A stretch of 64,000 nucleotides of DNA from positions 620,001 through 684,000 of the forward strand of contig NZ_QCYJ01000103.1 in assembly GCF_003123685.1 (NCBI RefSeq). Reading direction: 5' to 3'. The position numbers were made by a program, and so were the translations under genes. Below are positions 1-7,709 of this stretch, one piece after another; the first letter of the stretch is position 1; the number at the start of each line of letters is the position of its first letter. A model generated the notes under the pieces. That model saw only the letters and a list, made by a program, of their open reading frames with translations, had not been told where the DNA came from and made no database searches. Source of the DNA: Nocardia aurea. Lineage in GTDB: Bacteria > Actinomycetota > Actinomycetes > Mycobacteriales > Mycobacteriaceae.

Positions 1-378
1 CCGTGAACTGCGATGACCGGCCCGATCGGAAATAAATTCCGGGAGATTCGATGGACCGACCCCGCGTTCGCGGCGGTGCCGCCCGGGCGGCACCGGTGGG
101 AAGTGGTACGTCACGTAGCAAACAGGTGGCGCGGTATGTATTCGTGGCCATCGCCGGGCGTCGAATTTCCCTGAAGCAGCGAGAACATGATCGACTTGTC
201 ATCTCACTCGGTAGGTATTCGGTTCCGATATTTGATGCCAGTTACTAGCGGTGGGCGGGTAACGCTGTTACCGTGGCACTCGATCGGAAGTTCGTATATG
301 CGGTTCGCCTCAGCGCGCGATAGGGACACGTCGACGACAGTGCCGAGCCTGCATGTCCACGCGGAACGAGGTACCACC
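1..378. other. Left-edge non-coding stretch
   Basis: No convincing gene is seen before 379. A 65-codon frame from 51 has a GGGAG-like ribosome site, but its product is basic, low in complexity and resembles no family I know, so I do not call it. The segment presumably carries the promoter of the gene starting at 379. Parts near 1-60 and 175-300 are less GC-rich than the coding DNA around them, as expected of a regulatory region. Confidence 0.4.
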
Positions 379-1218
379 ATGGCCCGAGTCCTCCCGTTGT
401 CTGCGTCGCCGGTGCACGAGGGTTTCGCGACGGCTACCGGGGGCAGGTGGTTGTATCCCACGGCCGTGACCACCGAGGGAACCTGCCGGGGACTGGCCGA
501 GGCCGTCGACTGGGTGACCGCCGTGACCCGCCGTATCGGGGGCACCGTGCTGGTGTGGGTACCGAACGATTCGACCGTCGACACCTGTGCCGCCCTGCGT
601 GAATTCGTCGACACCCGCCGCGTCGTCGCCGCCGTGGCGGGTGAGGCGGCCCCCGAATGGCACCGCGGTCCGGTACTCGCGGTCTGGCCGAGCCGCGCCG
701 AACTCGCCGAACTCGCCGACGACCCGCGCACCACCGCGCTGTGCGTCGCACCGGCGCGCAACGCCGACCTGGTCGCCTGGGCGGCCCTGACCGATCCGGA
801 ACTGCTCGCCGACGCCGTGTTGCCGCCGACACCTCCCACGACGAATCCCATCGTCGCCCAGGCGTTGATCACCATGAGCGGCATGCTCACCACGCCGCTG
901 ACACTCGTCTCGCCCTCGGATCACCGGGACGCGACGGCCATTCTCGATATCCTGCACCGGGCGGGCCACCGATTCAGTGCCGATGCCATCTACACGTGGG
1001 CGCTCGCGCACGGCTGGCCCGCATCCGGCGCGGGACGGTTGGCCGAGCTGGCGTCGAGTTTCGACACCGGGAATCCGCCGCCGCTGCCGGGCGGCAATCC
1101 GTTCCATCCCGGTGCCATCGAACTGTGGCAGGCCAGGTCGGCCGAGGCCACGCCCACGAGTATCCGATCGGGATGGACCGGTCGCACCGAGGTGCGCGAC
1201 CTCGCCGGAACCCGCTGA
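379..1218 (+). CDS. Hypothetical protein, 279 aa
   Basis: I do not recognise the family. The ATG at 379 follows an ACGAGG ribosome-binding sequence at a sensible distance; the frame stays open further upstream (to 187), but that extension has no ribosome site and poor protein character. The product is soluble, with no signal peptide or membrane helix. The first half (VLVWVPNDSTVDTCAALREF near residue 60) reads like an alternating beta/alpha fold, and the C-terminal half has a helical stretch (HRAGHRFSADAIYTWALAHG) followed by a proline-rich segment. It ends 3 nt before the 3' end of the convergent sensor kinase gene, so the two probably share a termination region. Function unknown. Confidence 0.7.
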   Translation: MARVLPLSASPVHEGFATATGGRWLYPTAVTTEGTCRGLAEAVDWVTAVTRRIGGTVLVWVPNDSTVDTCAALREFVDTRRVVAAVAGEAAPEWHRGPVLAVWPSRAELAELADDPRTTALCVAPARNADLVAWAALTDPELLADAVLPPTPPTTNPIVAQALITMSGMLTTPLTLVSPSDHRDATAILDILHRAGHRFSADAIYTWALAHGWPASGAGRLAELASSFDTGNPPPLPGGNPFHPGAIELWQARSAEATPTSIRSGWTGRTEVRDLAGTR

Positions 1219-1221
1219 CCG

Positions 1222-2832
1222 CTATTCGGCCGCTCGCTCCGGCGCGACCGCGTCGGCGGAATCGTCCTCGGTGGTGGCAGGCGCGGGCAGGGTGAACCGG
1301 AATCGGGTGCCGCCGGTGTAGTCGGTGTCGATCCAGATCTTGCCGCCGTGATATTCCACGATCTTCTTGCACACGGCCAGCCCGATGCCCGTTCCGCCGT
1401 ATTCGTCACGGTTGTGCAGGCGCTGGAAGATGACGAACACCTTGTCGGCGAACTCGGGTGCGATGCCGATCCCGTTGTCGGCCACCGAGAACTCCCACAT
1501 GCCGGTGGCACCGTCGAGTTCGCAGTCGACGCGGATGGCGGGCGTGAGATCGGGTGTGCGGAATTTGATGGCGTTGGCGATCAGGTTCTGCCACAGCATC
1601 GTCAGCAGTGTGGGATCACCGACGACCTCGGGCAGCCGGGCCGGTAGTTCGATACGGCTTCCCGTGCCTTCGATGACCGACGAGATGTTGGTCAGCGCGG
1701 CGTCGAGCGTGCGGCCGAGACCGATGCGTTCGGTCCGCTCGGTGAGCCGGCCAACGCGGGAGAAGGTCAGCAGGTCGTTGATCAGGATCTGCATGCGTTT
1801 GGCGCCGTCGACGGCGTAGTCGATGTACTGCTTGCCGCGCGCGTCGAGTTGGTCGCCGTAGCGTTTCTCCAGCAGCTGACAGAACGAGGCGACCTTGCGC
1901 AACGGTTCCTGGAGGTCGTGGGAGGCGACGTAGGCGAACTGTTCGAGTTCGGTGTTGGAGCGGCGCAACTCCTCGGTCTGGGTGTCCAGATCGGCCTTCT
2001 GCCGGGACAGGACGGCTTCCTGGGCGCGCGAGGACTCCAGTTCCGCGACGATGCGCGTGCGCATACTCTCCACCGCCGCCGCGACCGTGGTGACGTCGGC
2101 GGGGCCGGCGACGCCGATGTGGTGGGTGAAATCGCCGCTGCCGACGCGCAGCGAGGCTTCGGTCAACGCCGAGATGGGCCGGGCGACCAGCCTGCGCACC
2201 AGAATCGCCAGCGCCACCCCGGTGATCAGGAAGACCGCCACCATCAGCGTGAGCACCGTATCGCGCAGCACCCGCGCGTTCTCGAGTTCGCGACGGTCGT
2301 CGGCGATGGCGTCGGCCATACCGTCGTTCTGTCTGTCGAAGGCGGCCCGCAGCGTGTCGAACAATTCCTTGCCGCGCGCCGACGAACTCGCCGTGCCCGG
2401 CGCCGGTGCGACGGCGGTCACCGCGGCCGCGTAGCCGGACCGCCACTCGTTCGCGGCTTTCTCCGCGGCGTCCAGTTCGGCGAGCCGGGCGGGACGGTCG
2501 GCGAGCAGGCTACGGATTCGGTCGGCCGCGCGGGCCTGCTCTCGCTGGCCGTCGAGATAGGGCTGGAGGAATTGCTGGTCGCCGGTGATCGTGAAGCCAC
2601 GGACGCCGGTCTCCTGATTGATCAGCGCGTTCTGCCACCGATAGGTCTCCACCGAGGCGGGCTGGGTGTGGTCGAGCAACCGGTCGGTCACCGTGCCGGT
2701 GTGGGCGATCACCTGGGCGCCCACCGCCGCTCCGATGATCACGACGATCGCCATCGAGGCCAGGACCAGCTGAAACCAGGTCTGCACGGTGAAGCGGCCG
2801 ATGAATGAAGTCCTGCTCTCGACAGTTGTCAA
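1222..2832 (-). CDS. CHASE3-like sensor histidine kinase
   Basis: Membrane-bound sensor kinase of 536 aa. A first membrane helix (about 20-44) is followed by an extracytoplasmic domain of CHASE3 type (45-190; the segment around ALINQETGVRGF is typical), a second helix (about 192-214), a HAMP linker (215-265), a short coiled coil and the transmitter. The H-box FAYVASHDLQEPLRKV carries the phosphoacceptor His305. In the ATPase domain I see the N-box NLIANAIKF (416-424), G1 DNGIGI (452-457) and G2 GGTGIGLAV (479-487). The arrangement is that of phytochrome-like or cyanobacterial-type kinases (HisKA plus HATPase_c). No response regulator gene is adjacent, so this is an orphan kinase and its partner and signal are unknown. 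The start ATG is the first in frame. Confidence 0.9.
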   Translation of the reverse strand: MTTVESRTSFIGRFTVQTWFQLVLASMAIVVIIGAAVGAQVIAHTGTVTDRLLDHTQPASVETYRWQNALINQETGVRGFTITGDQQFLQPYLDGQREQARAADRIRSLLADRPARLAELDAAEKAANEWRSGYAAAVTAVAPAPGTASSSARGKELFDTLRAAFDRQNDGMADAIADDRRELENARVLRDTVLTLMVAVFLITGVALAILVRRLVARPISALTEASLRVGSGDFTHHIGVAGPADVTTVAAAVESMRTRIVAELESSRAQEAVLSRQKADLDTQTEELRRSNTELEQFAYVASHDLQEPLRKVASFCQLLEKRYGDQLDARGKQYIDYAVDGAKRMQILINDLLTFSRVGRLTERTERIGLGRTLDAALTNISSVIEGTGSRIELPARLPEVVGDPTLLTMLWQNLIANAIKFRTPDLTPAIRVDCELDGATGMWEFSVADNGIGIAPEFADKVFVIFQRLHNRDEYGGTGIGLAVCKKIVEYHGGKIWIDTDYTGGTRFRFTLPAPATTEDDSADAVAPERAAE

Positions 2833-3011
2833 CGCTGGCCCTGCTTTCGATTCGGTTCCGGCTCAGCGTAGGTGCACGATCGTGATCGCGACATCGGGGG
2901 CGAGTGCGGGCAATCGGCGGGCGACATCGGTGGACCGAGTCGGGCGACGACAGATGATTTTCCGGCGCGAGAACGGTCGGTAGTAGAACCGATGGGGAAG
3001 GATGTCAGCGC

Positions 3012-3848
3012 GTGAGCGAACCAAGGATCTTGACGCGAGGAATCGTGTTCGGCGAGTCACCGCGGTGGCACGACGGACGGCTGTGGTTCTCGGATTGGGG
3101 CGCGGGTCGGGTGATCGCGCTCGACGCCGACGGCGGACAGGAGACGATCGCGCGGGTCGACTCGTTCCCGATGTGTATCGATTTCCGGCCCGACGGAGCG
3201 CTGCTGGTGGTGGACTCGGCGCACCGGCGACTGCTGCGCCGCGACGACGACGGCTCGATGCGGCGCTACGCCGACCTGTCCGCGATTTCGGACAAGCCGT
3301 GGAACGACATCGTCGTCGACCCGCGCGGCAATACCTACGTCAACAGCATCGGATTCGATTTTCCCGGCGGCGAATTCGCGCCGGGGTTGATCGTCGTGGT
3401 CGGCCCGGACGGCGGCGTGCGCCGCGTCGCGGACGACCTGGCGTTCCCCAACGGCATGGCGGTCACCGCGGACGGCGCGACGCTCATCGTGGCCGAGTCC
3501 TACGCCGAACGGCTCACCGCCTACCGGATCACCGAGGACGGCGGTCTCACCGACCGGCGAGTGTGGGCCGAGACTCCCGGCGACCATCCGGACGGAATCT
3601 GCGTCGACGCCGAGGGCCTGGTCTGGTACGCCGACGTGGGCAACAGGCACTGCGTCAGGGTCGCCGAGGGCGGCGCGATCGCGCAGCGGGTCGCGTTCGA
3701 CCGCGGGGCTTTCGCCTGTGCCCTCGATCGGAGCGAGGATCCGCACCTGTACGTCGTCGGCCAGAACTGGGGCGGTGACGAGACCGAGGAACCCAGCGGT
3801 GTGGTCGCGGTATTCCCCGCGCCCGCGCCCGGCGCGGGCAGGCCGTGA
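3012..3848 (+). CDS. SMP-30/gluconolactonase family protein
   Basis: A 278-aa six-bladed beta-propeller of the SMP-30/LRE family: calcium- or zinc-dependent sugar lactonases and related hydrolases. The usual metal-site positions are all present: Glu15 in GESPRW, Asn98 in WNDIVVD, Asn147 in FPNGMAV and Asp194 in HPDGICVD. The GTG start at 3012 is chosen because GGGGAAGGA lies just upstream; the overlapping ATG at 3002 is in another frame. There is no signal peptide, so it is cytoplasmic. It stands alone, divergent from the sensor kinase and convergent with bacterioferritin. Substrate cannot be assigned; a sugar acid lactone is the default guess. Confidence 0.85.
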   Translation: MSEPRILTRGIVFGESPRWHDGRLWFSDWGAGRVIALDADGGQETIARVDSFPMCIDFRPDGALLVVDSAHRRLLRRDDDGSMRRYADLSAISDKPWNDIVVDPRGNTYVNSIGFDFPGGEFAPGLIVVVGPDGGVRRVADDLAFPNGMAVTADGATLIVAESYAERLTAYRITEDGGLTDRRVWAETPGDHPDGICVDAEGLVWYADVGNRHCVRVAEGGAIAQRVAFDRGAFACALDRSEDPHLYVVGQNWGGDETEEPSGVVAVFPAPAPGAGRP

Positions 3849-3925
3849 GAAGTTGCTCGCGAACGGCGCTCAGGACACGTTCGACCGGAGAAGTGTGATC
3901 GTGACGCGCACGGATTGTGCGGAGA

Positions 3926-3968
3926 TCCTTCCGGCCGGACGACCCGATGTTTCGTCCGGCCGGAAGGA
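3926..3968. terminator. Perfect 17-bp inverted repeat, 9-nt loop
   Basis: The left arm tccttccggccggacga (3926-3942) and its exact reverse complement (3952-3968) enclose the loop cccgatgtt. The hairpin sits between the convergent SMP-30 and bacterioferritin genes, which suits a bidirectional transcription terminator. There is no T-run, as is common for actinobacterial terminators. A protein-binding palindrome is a less likely alternative. Confidence 0.6.
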
Positions 3969-4100
3969 AGTGGGTGGCGTCGACACCGTGCCCCGACAGC
4001 GCGGTGTCGACTGCCCCACCCTCGGAACCGCCGTAGGGCAGCTCCACTATGTCTATTACCCGCTGACCGGCGGTTCAACCCTCGCGGTCGACCCGCGAGA

Positions 4101-4124
4101 GCGCCCGGCGGTGTGGCCGGGCGC
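4101..4124 (-). terminator. GC-rich hairpin downstream of bfr
   Basis: The arms gcgcccggc (4101-4109) and gccgggcgc (4116-4124) form a perfect 9-bp stem with a 6-nt loop. It lies 12 nt beyond the bfr stop codon on the minus strand, so it is the likely bfr terminator. It lacks a U-tract. Confidence 0.5.
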
Positions 4125-4136
4125 TGATCGAGCGGG

Positions 4137-4616
4137 TCAGTCGTGGGCGGGTTCGGTATAACGCTGCAGGTAGAGAGGTTCGCCGAGCTTCTCGATCAGG
4201 TCGAGTTCGGTCTCCAGATAGTCGACGTGGGATTCCTCGTCCTCGAGAATGTGCTCGAAGATGCGGGCCGAGGTGACGTCGCCGCGAGAACGCATCAGGT
4301 CGATGCCGCGGCGGAGCCGTTCGACGGCTTCCAATTCGATCTGCAGATCGGCCCGCAACTGCTCGGGCACGCTCTGCCCGATCCGCAACGGGTTGAGTTT
4401 CTGGTAGTTCGGCAGGCCCTCGAGAAAAAGGATGCGGTCGGTGAGAACCTCCGCGTGCTTCATCTCATCGATGGATTCGTGACGCGTGTGGCTCGCTAGT
4501 TTCTTGAAACCCCAGTTGTCCTGCATCTTGGCGTGCAGGAAGTACTGGTTGATCGCCGTGAGTTCGGCCGTCAGCTGCTCGTTGAGCAGCGTGAGGATGT
4601 CCTGGTCGCCTTCCAT
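4137..4616 (-). CDS. bfr: Bacterioferritin
   Basis: A 159-aa haem-containing ferritin that forms a 24-subunit cage, oxidises Fe(II) and stores it as a ferric mineral in the cytoplasm. All six di-iron ferroxidase ligands are present at canonical positions: Glu18, Glu51, His54, Glu94, Glu127 and His130. Met52, the axial haem ligand that separates bacterioferritins from haem-free ferritins, is also present. Length is typical. The gene for its reductase partner, the [2Fe-2S] ferredoxin Bfd, lies 58 nt upstream on the same strand, so iron storage and release are encoded together. Iron control is suggested by the boxes upstream of bfd. Confidence 0.97.
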   Translation of the reverse strand: MEGDQDILTLLNEQLTAELTAINQYFLHAKMQDNWGFKKLASHTRHESIDEMKHAEVLTDRILFLEGLPNYQKLNPLRIGQSVPEQLRADLQIELEAVERLRRGIDLMRSRGDVTSARIFEHILEDEESHVDYLETELDLIEKLGEPLYLQRYTEPAHD

Positions 4617-4674
4617 GGGTGAGATGGTGACACAGATCTACCCCGGGCGCGCTCGGACGAGAGGGCGTGTCGGG

Positions 4675-4884
4675 TCAGGCAGCCGAGGATTCGGACACCT
4701 CGGACACCTGCAGTGCCTCTGTCAGCCGCGCTCGGCTGATGACGTCGGCCAGTCGGGTGGTGCAACTTCCACAGCCCGGTTTCCAGCCGCATGCTTTCTT
4801 CACTTGGCGGACGGTGCACGCACCTGCCGCAACGCAGTCGTGAACGTCTCCTTCGGAGACCGCGTTACAGATACAGACGTACAT
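4675..4884 (-). CDS. bfd: Bacterioferritin-associated ferredoxin
   Basis: A 69-aa [2Fe-2S] ferredoxin of the BFD family that delivers electrons to bacterioferritin so that stored ferric iron can be reduced and released. The cluster ligands are Cys4, Cys6, Cys38 and Cys41 (CIC near the N-terminus, CGSC further on), which is the family pattern; Cys17, Cys23 and Cys32 are extra. The ATG is preceded by GAGGG at good spacing. The last 20 residues form an unconserved Ser/Glu-rich tail. It is the first gene of a likely bfd-bfr unit and sits directly behind two IdeR-like boxes. Confidence 0.95.
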   Translation of the reverse strand: MYVCICNAVSEGDVHDCVAAGACTVRQVKKACGWKPGCGSCTTRLADVISRARLTEALQVSEVSESSAA

Positions 4885-4912
4885 GACACCCTCACAACTT
4901 CGTGGATTTTCC

Positions 4913-4950
4913 TGAGGTTAGGCTCCGCTCTGGAGGTTAGCCTCCCCTAA
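4913..4950 (-). promoter_or_regulatory. Tandem IdeR/DtxR-like iron boxes
   Basis: Two adjacent 19-bp segments, 4913-4931 and 4932-4950, match the DtxR/IdeR consensus TTAGGTTAGSCTAACCTAA at 13 and 15 of 19 positions. The core AGGTTAGSCT is intact in both. They start 28 nt upstream of the bfd start codon, where an Fe(II)-bound regulator could repress or activate. Iron control of ferritin genes by IdeR is established in mycobacteria; binding here is inferred. Confidence 0.65.
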
Positions 4951-5488
4951 TGTATAGCAGGTGAGGCGGCGGAACGGAACCTCCCACGCGGATCGATATT
5001 CGGGCAGGTCAGGACGGTGCGGTGGGTGGGCGCCGAGCGTCTCGGCTCACTCTTCGGGTCGGTGATCCGGTGATCGAGACTGTCAAGATGGCATGACACC
5101 CGTCGGCGTGCAGCGGCCGGTGTCGCCGAACGGGAGGACGTCGCGCGGGCGGCGGAAGGGCCGGTGCGCGCGCGTCGCCGACGGTGTGACCGGAATTCCG
5201 CCGGGCCGTTCACGATCCGGTTTCCCGACGCGGCCGTCGATCTCTGATGTGCTGTGCCACAGCGTATTCGCGCACCCGTAGCGCGTAGGTGACGACTCGG
5301 CGAATACCCGCCACCGCGCGGTCCGCGACGGTCCGGTGCGCTGATTGCTTGGGCGAGAGCATTTCCCGGGATATCCGTGCCGTATGCCGCGAACAGCCCT
5401 CGGATCGACCGCCCGGTCCGGAAATATCGCCCGCCGTGTTATTCGCGGCGAAGTGGGGGCATTACGGGCGGTGAAGAAATGAGGAGCC
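4951..5488. other. Intergenic region, bfd to DUF1206 gene
   Basis: About 540 bases without a supportable gene. Several short frames exist on both strands, but their products are Arg/Pro-rich and typical of GC-rich shadow translation. The right end carries the GAGGAG ribosome site of the DUF1206 gene and a moderately AT-richer stretch near 5430-5480 that probably contains its promoter. The left end must contain the bfd promoter. Confidence 0.5.
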
Positions 5489-6406
5489 ATGAGCATATTC
5501 CGCAATACCAGATATCGACGACGTGATCGGGTCGCCACCGGGGGCCGCCGCCGGTGGCGCACCGGCGGCGGGTACCGGGGCCGACGCGCCTCCGACTACC
5601 GCAGGAGCCGGTCCACGGGTTCGGCGGGGATCGAGACCGCGGCGCGGTTCGGATTCCTCGCACGCGGTGTCGCCTACATCGTGATCGGCATTCTCGGTTT
5701 CATGTTGGCGATCGGCACCGCCGAGCACGAACCGGACATGGGCGGCGCGCTGGCGGCGATCGCGAGCAAACCACTGGGCTACCTGCTGCTGTGGGTGCTC
5801 GTCTTCGGCTTCGCGGCCCTGACCGTGTGGCGGATCGCGCAGGTGGCGACCGCGCGGCGGACCTATTCCGGTGGGCACCGGCTCTACGCCGTCATCTCCG
5901 GAATCATCTACGCCCTCGCCTTTCTCGCCACCCTGCGCTTCGTGGTGCACGGCAGGTACCCCACCCCCTCCGATGCCGCCGCCCGCGATCTGACCGGCCG
6001 CATTCTGAGCTGGGACGGTGGGCAGGTCGTCGTACTGCTCATCGGCTTGGCCGTGCTGGCCTTCGGAATCTGGCAGACGATCCGCGGCCTGCGCCTCGAG
6101 TTCGTCGACGATCTGCGCATGGGCTGGATGACGCACGGCTCGCGCGAAGCGGTGATCTGGCTGGGCAGGCTCGGCTATCTCGCCCGGGGCGCGATCGTAA
6201 TCGGCATCGGACTGGCCGCCATCGTGGCGGGCGCGAACTACGATTCGGCCGAGGCCAAGGGAGTCGACGCGGTCCTGCGTGATTTCGCGGACAAGCCCTT
6301 CGGTCCGTGGCTTCTCATCCTTGTCTCCGTCGGGCTGATGGCCTTCGGTGTGCTGTCGTTCCTCGAAGCCAAACATCGCAGGACCTACGGCGGCGTTCCG
6401 GTGTGA
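5489..6406 (+). CDS. DUF1206 integral membrane protein
   Basis: A 305-aa membrane protein of the DUF1206 family, recognised by three repeats of a two-helix unit, each opening with a LARG motif (GFLARGVAYIVIGILGF near 55; GYLARGAIVIGIGLAAIV near 229; the middle unit is degenerate). About six transmembrane helices are predicted. The first 45 residues are very rich in Arg and Gly and should be cytoplasmic. The function of the family is unknown. The ATG at 5489 follows GAGGAG at ideal spacing. It is monocistronic, closed by a strong intrinsic terminator. Confidence 0.88.
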   Translation: MSIFRNTRYRRRDRVATGGRRRWRTGGGYRGRRASDYRRSRSTGSAGIETAARFGFLARGVAYIVIGILGFMLAIGTAEHEPDMGGALAAIASKPLGYLLLWVLVFGFAALTVWRIAQVATARRTYSGGHRLYAVISGIIYALAFLATLRFVVHGRYPTPSDAAARDLTGRILSWDGGQVVVLLIGLAVLAFGIWQTIRGLRLEFVDDLRMGWMTHGSREAVIWLGRLGYLARGAIVIGIGLAAIVAGANYDSAEAKGVDAVLRDFADKPFGPWLLILVSVGLMAFGVLSFLEAKHRRTYGGVPV

Positions 6407-6458
6407 TGCGGCTCCTCCGACAATGAACCGGAGGGCATACGAATTCAGCGGTCCTATC

Positions 6459-6496
6459 GAAAAGGGTGACCCGCGTCCACGCGGGTCACCCTTTTC
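6459..6496. terminator. Strong intrinsic terminator, 17-bp stem
   Basis: The arms gaaaagggtgacccgcg (6459-6475) and cgcgggtcacccttttc (6480-6496) pair perfectly around a TCCA loop. The A-run on one side and T-run on the other make it a textbook rho-independent terminator able to work in both directions. It closes the DUF1206 gene and insulates the lipoprotein gene that follows. Confidence 0.9.
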
Positions 6497-6628
6497 GCGT
6501 GCCGTGAAAGCCGCCTCCTTCGCGTGGACCATGATCGGGTTACCGCTTATCGGTCGTGGTAAGGGGTATGTAGTGGACAGATCGAGCGACTCCGCTCGAG
6601 CGCCGAGGGCAAAGGCCGGACAACAGCT

Positions 6629-7099
6629 ATGCGTCGTGTGTCGATTCTTCGATCATTCGCCACGGTCGTCTCCGCGATCGTGCTCATCGTGATCCTCGCG
6701 GCCTGCGCGACGGATTCGCCGGGCGGGCAGGCGGACCGTCAGGACAAGGCCGCCGCTCTGTCGGTCATCACCCTGCACATGCCCCGCGATCTCTGGGAGC
6801 AGACCAGCACCGGCGCGGGACACAAGCCCATCGAGAATCCCCAGCGCCTGACCGACGAGCCGAACGGAATGGCGACCGTCGAACTGACCGGCGCGCAATT
6901 GGTCGAATATCTGCAGATGCTCGATTTCAACGCGCACGGCGGTTTCATGGCGCAGGACAAGGAACTAGCCGCCACCGTCTACGACACGCTGGCCTCGGCC
7001 CTGGACGGGATGCAGGCGCCGCCCGCGCCCGGCGCCCCGGCCCCGCAGGTCACGATCGACGCGGCCGCGGTACCGAAGGATCCGGCGCCGCCGAAGTAG
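6629..7099 (+). CDS. Small lipoprotein of unknown function
   Basis: A 156-aa secreted lipoprotein. Residues 1-25 form a signal peptide with basic n-region and hydrophobic core, and LAAC at 23-26 is a clear lipobox, so Cys26 should be lipidated after signal peptidase II cleavage. The mature part has one compact region (about 45-130; HMPRDLWEQT, ATVELTGAQLVEYLQMLDF) and a Pro/Ala-rich tail. No enzymatic motif is visible. The preceding terminator and the following gap suggest an independent transcript. Confidence 0.75.
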   Translation: MRRVSILRSFATVVSAIVLIVILAACATDSPGGQADRQDKAAALSVITLHMPRDLWEQTSTGAGHKPIENPQRLTDEPNGMATVELTGAQLVEYLQMLDFNAHGGFMAQDKELAATVYDTLASALDGMQAPPAPGAPAPQVTIDAAAVPKDPAPPK

Positions 7100-7206
7100 A
7101 GGGGGCTTGCGATGTCGCGTTTTCGATCGGCCGCGTCCGGGGTAGGCCCGGTACTGAGCGGTGGTCGGTCGATACCGCGACAGGCGTCGTGAGGAGGAAT
7201 CTCACC

Positions 7207-7692
7207 ATGCGTGACATCGTTTCCCGGCATTCGGCACCGACGACGGACCGGCGGCGCGCCGCCGACCGGGGCGGGGGTGCGCGCGGTCGCGCCGCCGAAC
7301 GATTGGCGGTGACGCTGAGCGTGCCCGGCTACCGCGATTTCACGGTCGGGGTCAGCGCGGTGCTCGCGCCGACCGTGCACGGTGAGTATCTCCTCGAACC
7401 CGGTCACGAACCGTGCGCTGTCGCGCTCGAGCACGGCGCGCTGACCCTGCGCGCCGAGGACAGGACGTGGCTGGCCGCCGTGCACAGCGGAACGCTGTCG
7501 GCCCGGGACGACGAACTGCGGATCATCGCCGACCGCATCGAATTCGCCGACCGCATCGACGTCGACCGGGCGCGCTGTGCCCAAGCCGACGCCGCCGAAC
7601 GGCTGCGGCACGATCACGGTGACGCGGACGCCCACGCGGCGCTGCGCCGGGCGAACCTGCGGCTGGCCGTAGCGGCCAGGGTGCGCGGGTAG
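7207..7692 (+). CDS. Orphan F1 ATPase epsilon-like protein
   Basis: A 161-aa protein resembling the epsilon (delta/epsilon) subunit of F1-ATPase. After a 30-residue basic extension, 33-110 reads like the beta-sandwich domain (VTLSVPGYRDF, PTVHGEYLLEPGHEP, LAAVHSGTLSARDDEL, IIADRIEFADRI). The rest matches the two-helix C-terminal domain, with the family signature DVDRARCAQADAAERL and a final ALRRANLRLAVAARVRG. GAGGAGGA precedes the ATG at 7207; an in-frame GTG at 7189 would overlap that site. No other ATP synthase gene is nearby, so it is not the canonical atpC. It is convergent with an NDH-2 gene 17 nt away. Role unknown: it might be a stand-alone inhibitor or a relic. Confidence 0.7.
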   Translation: MRDIVSRHSAPTTDRRRAADRGGGARGRAAERLAVTLSVPGYRDFTVGVSAVLAPTVHGEYLLEPGHEPCAVALEHGALTLRAEDRTWLAAVHSGTLSARDDELRIIADRIEFADRIDVDRARCAQADAAERLRHDHGDADAHAALRRANLRLAVAARVRG

Positions 7693-7709
7693 GACACACC
7701 GCGCGCGGG

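Noticed and set aside
51..248. 65-codon plus-strand frame with a GGGAG ribosome-like site
   Set aside because: No domain or compositional support, and it overlaps the leader of the gene at 379.
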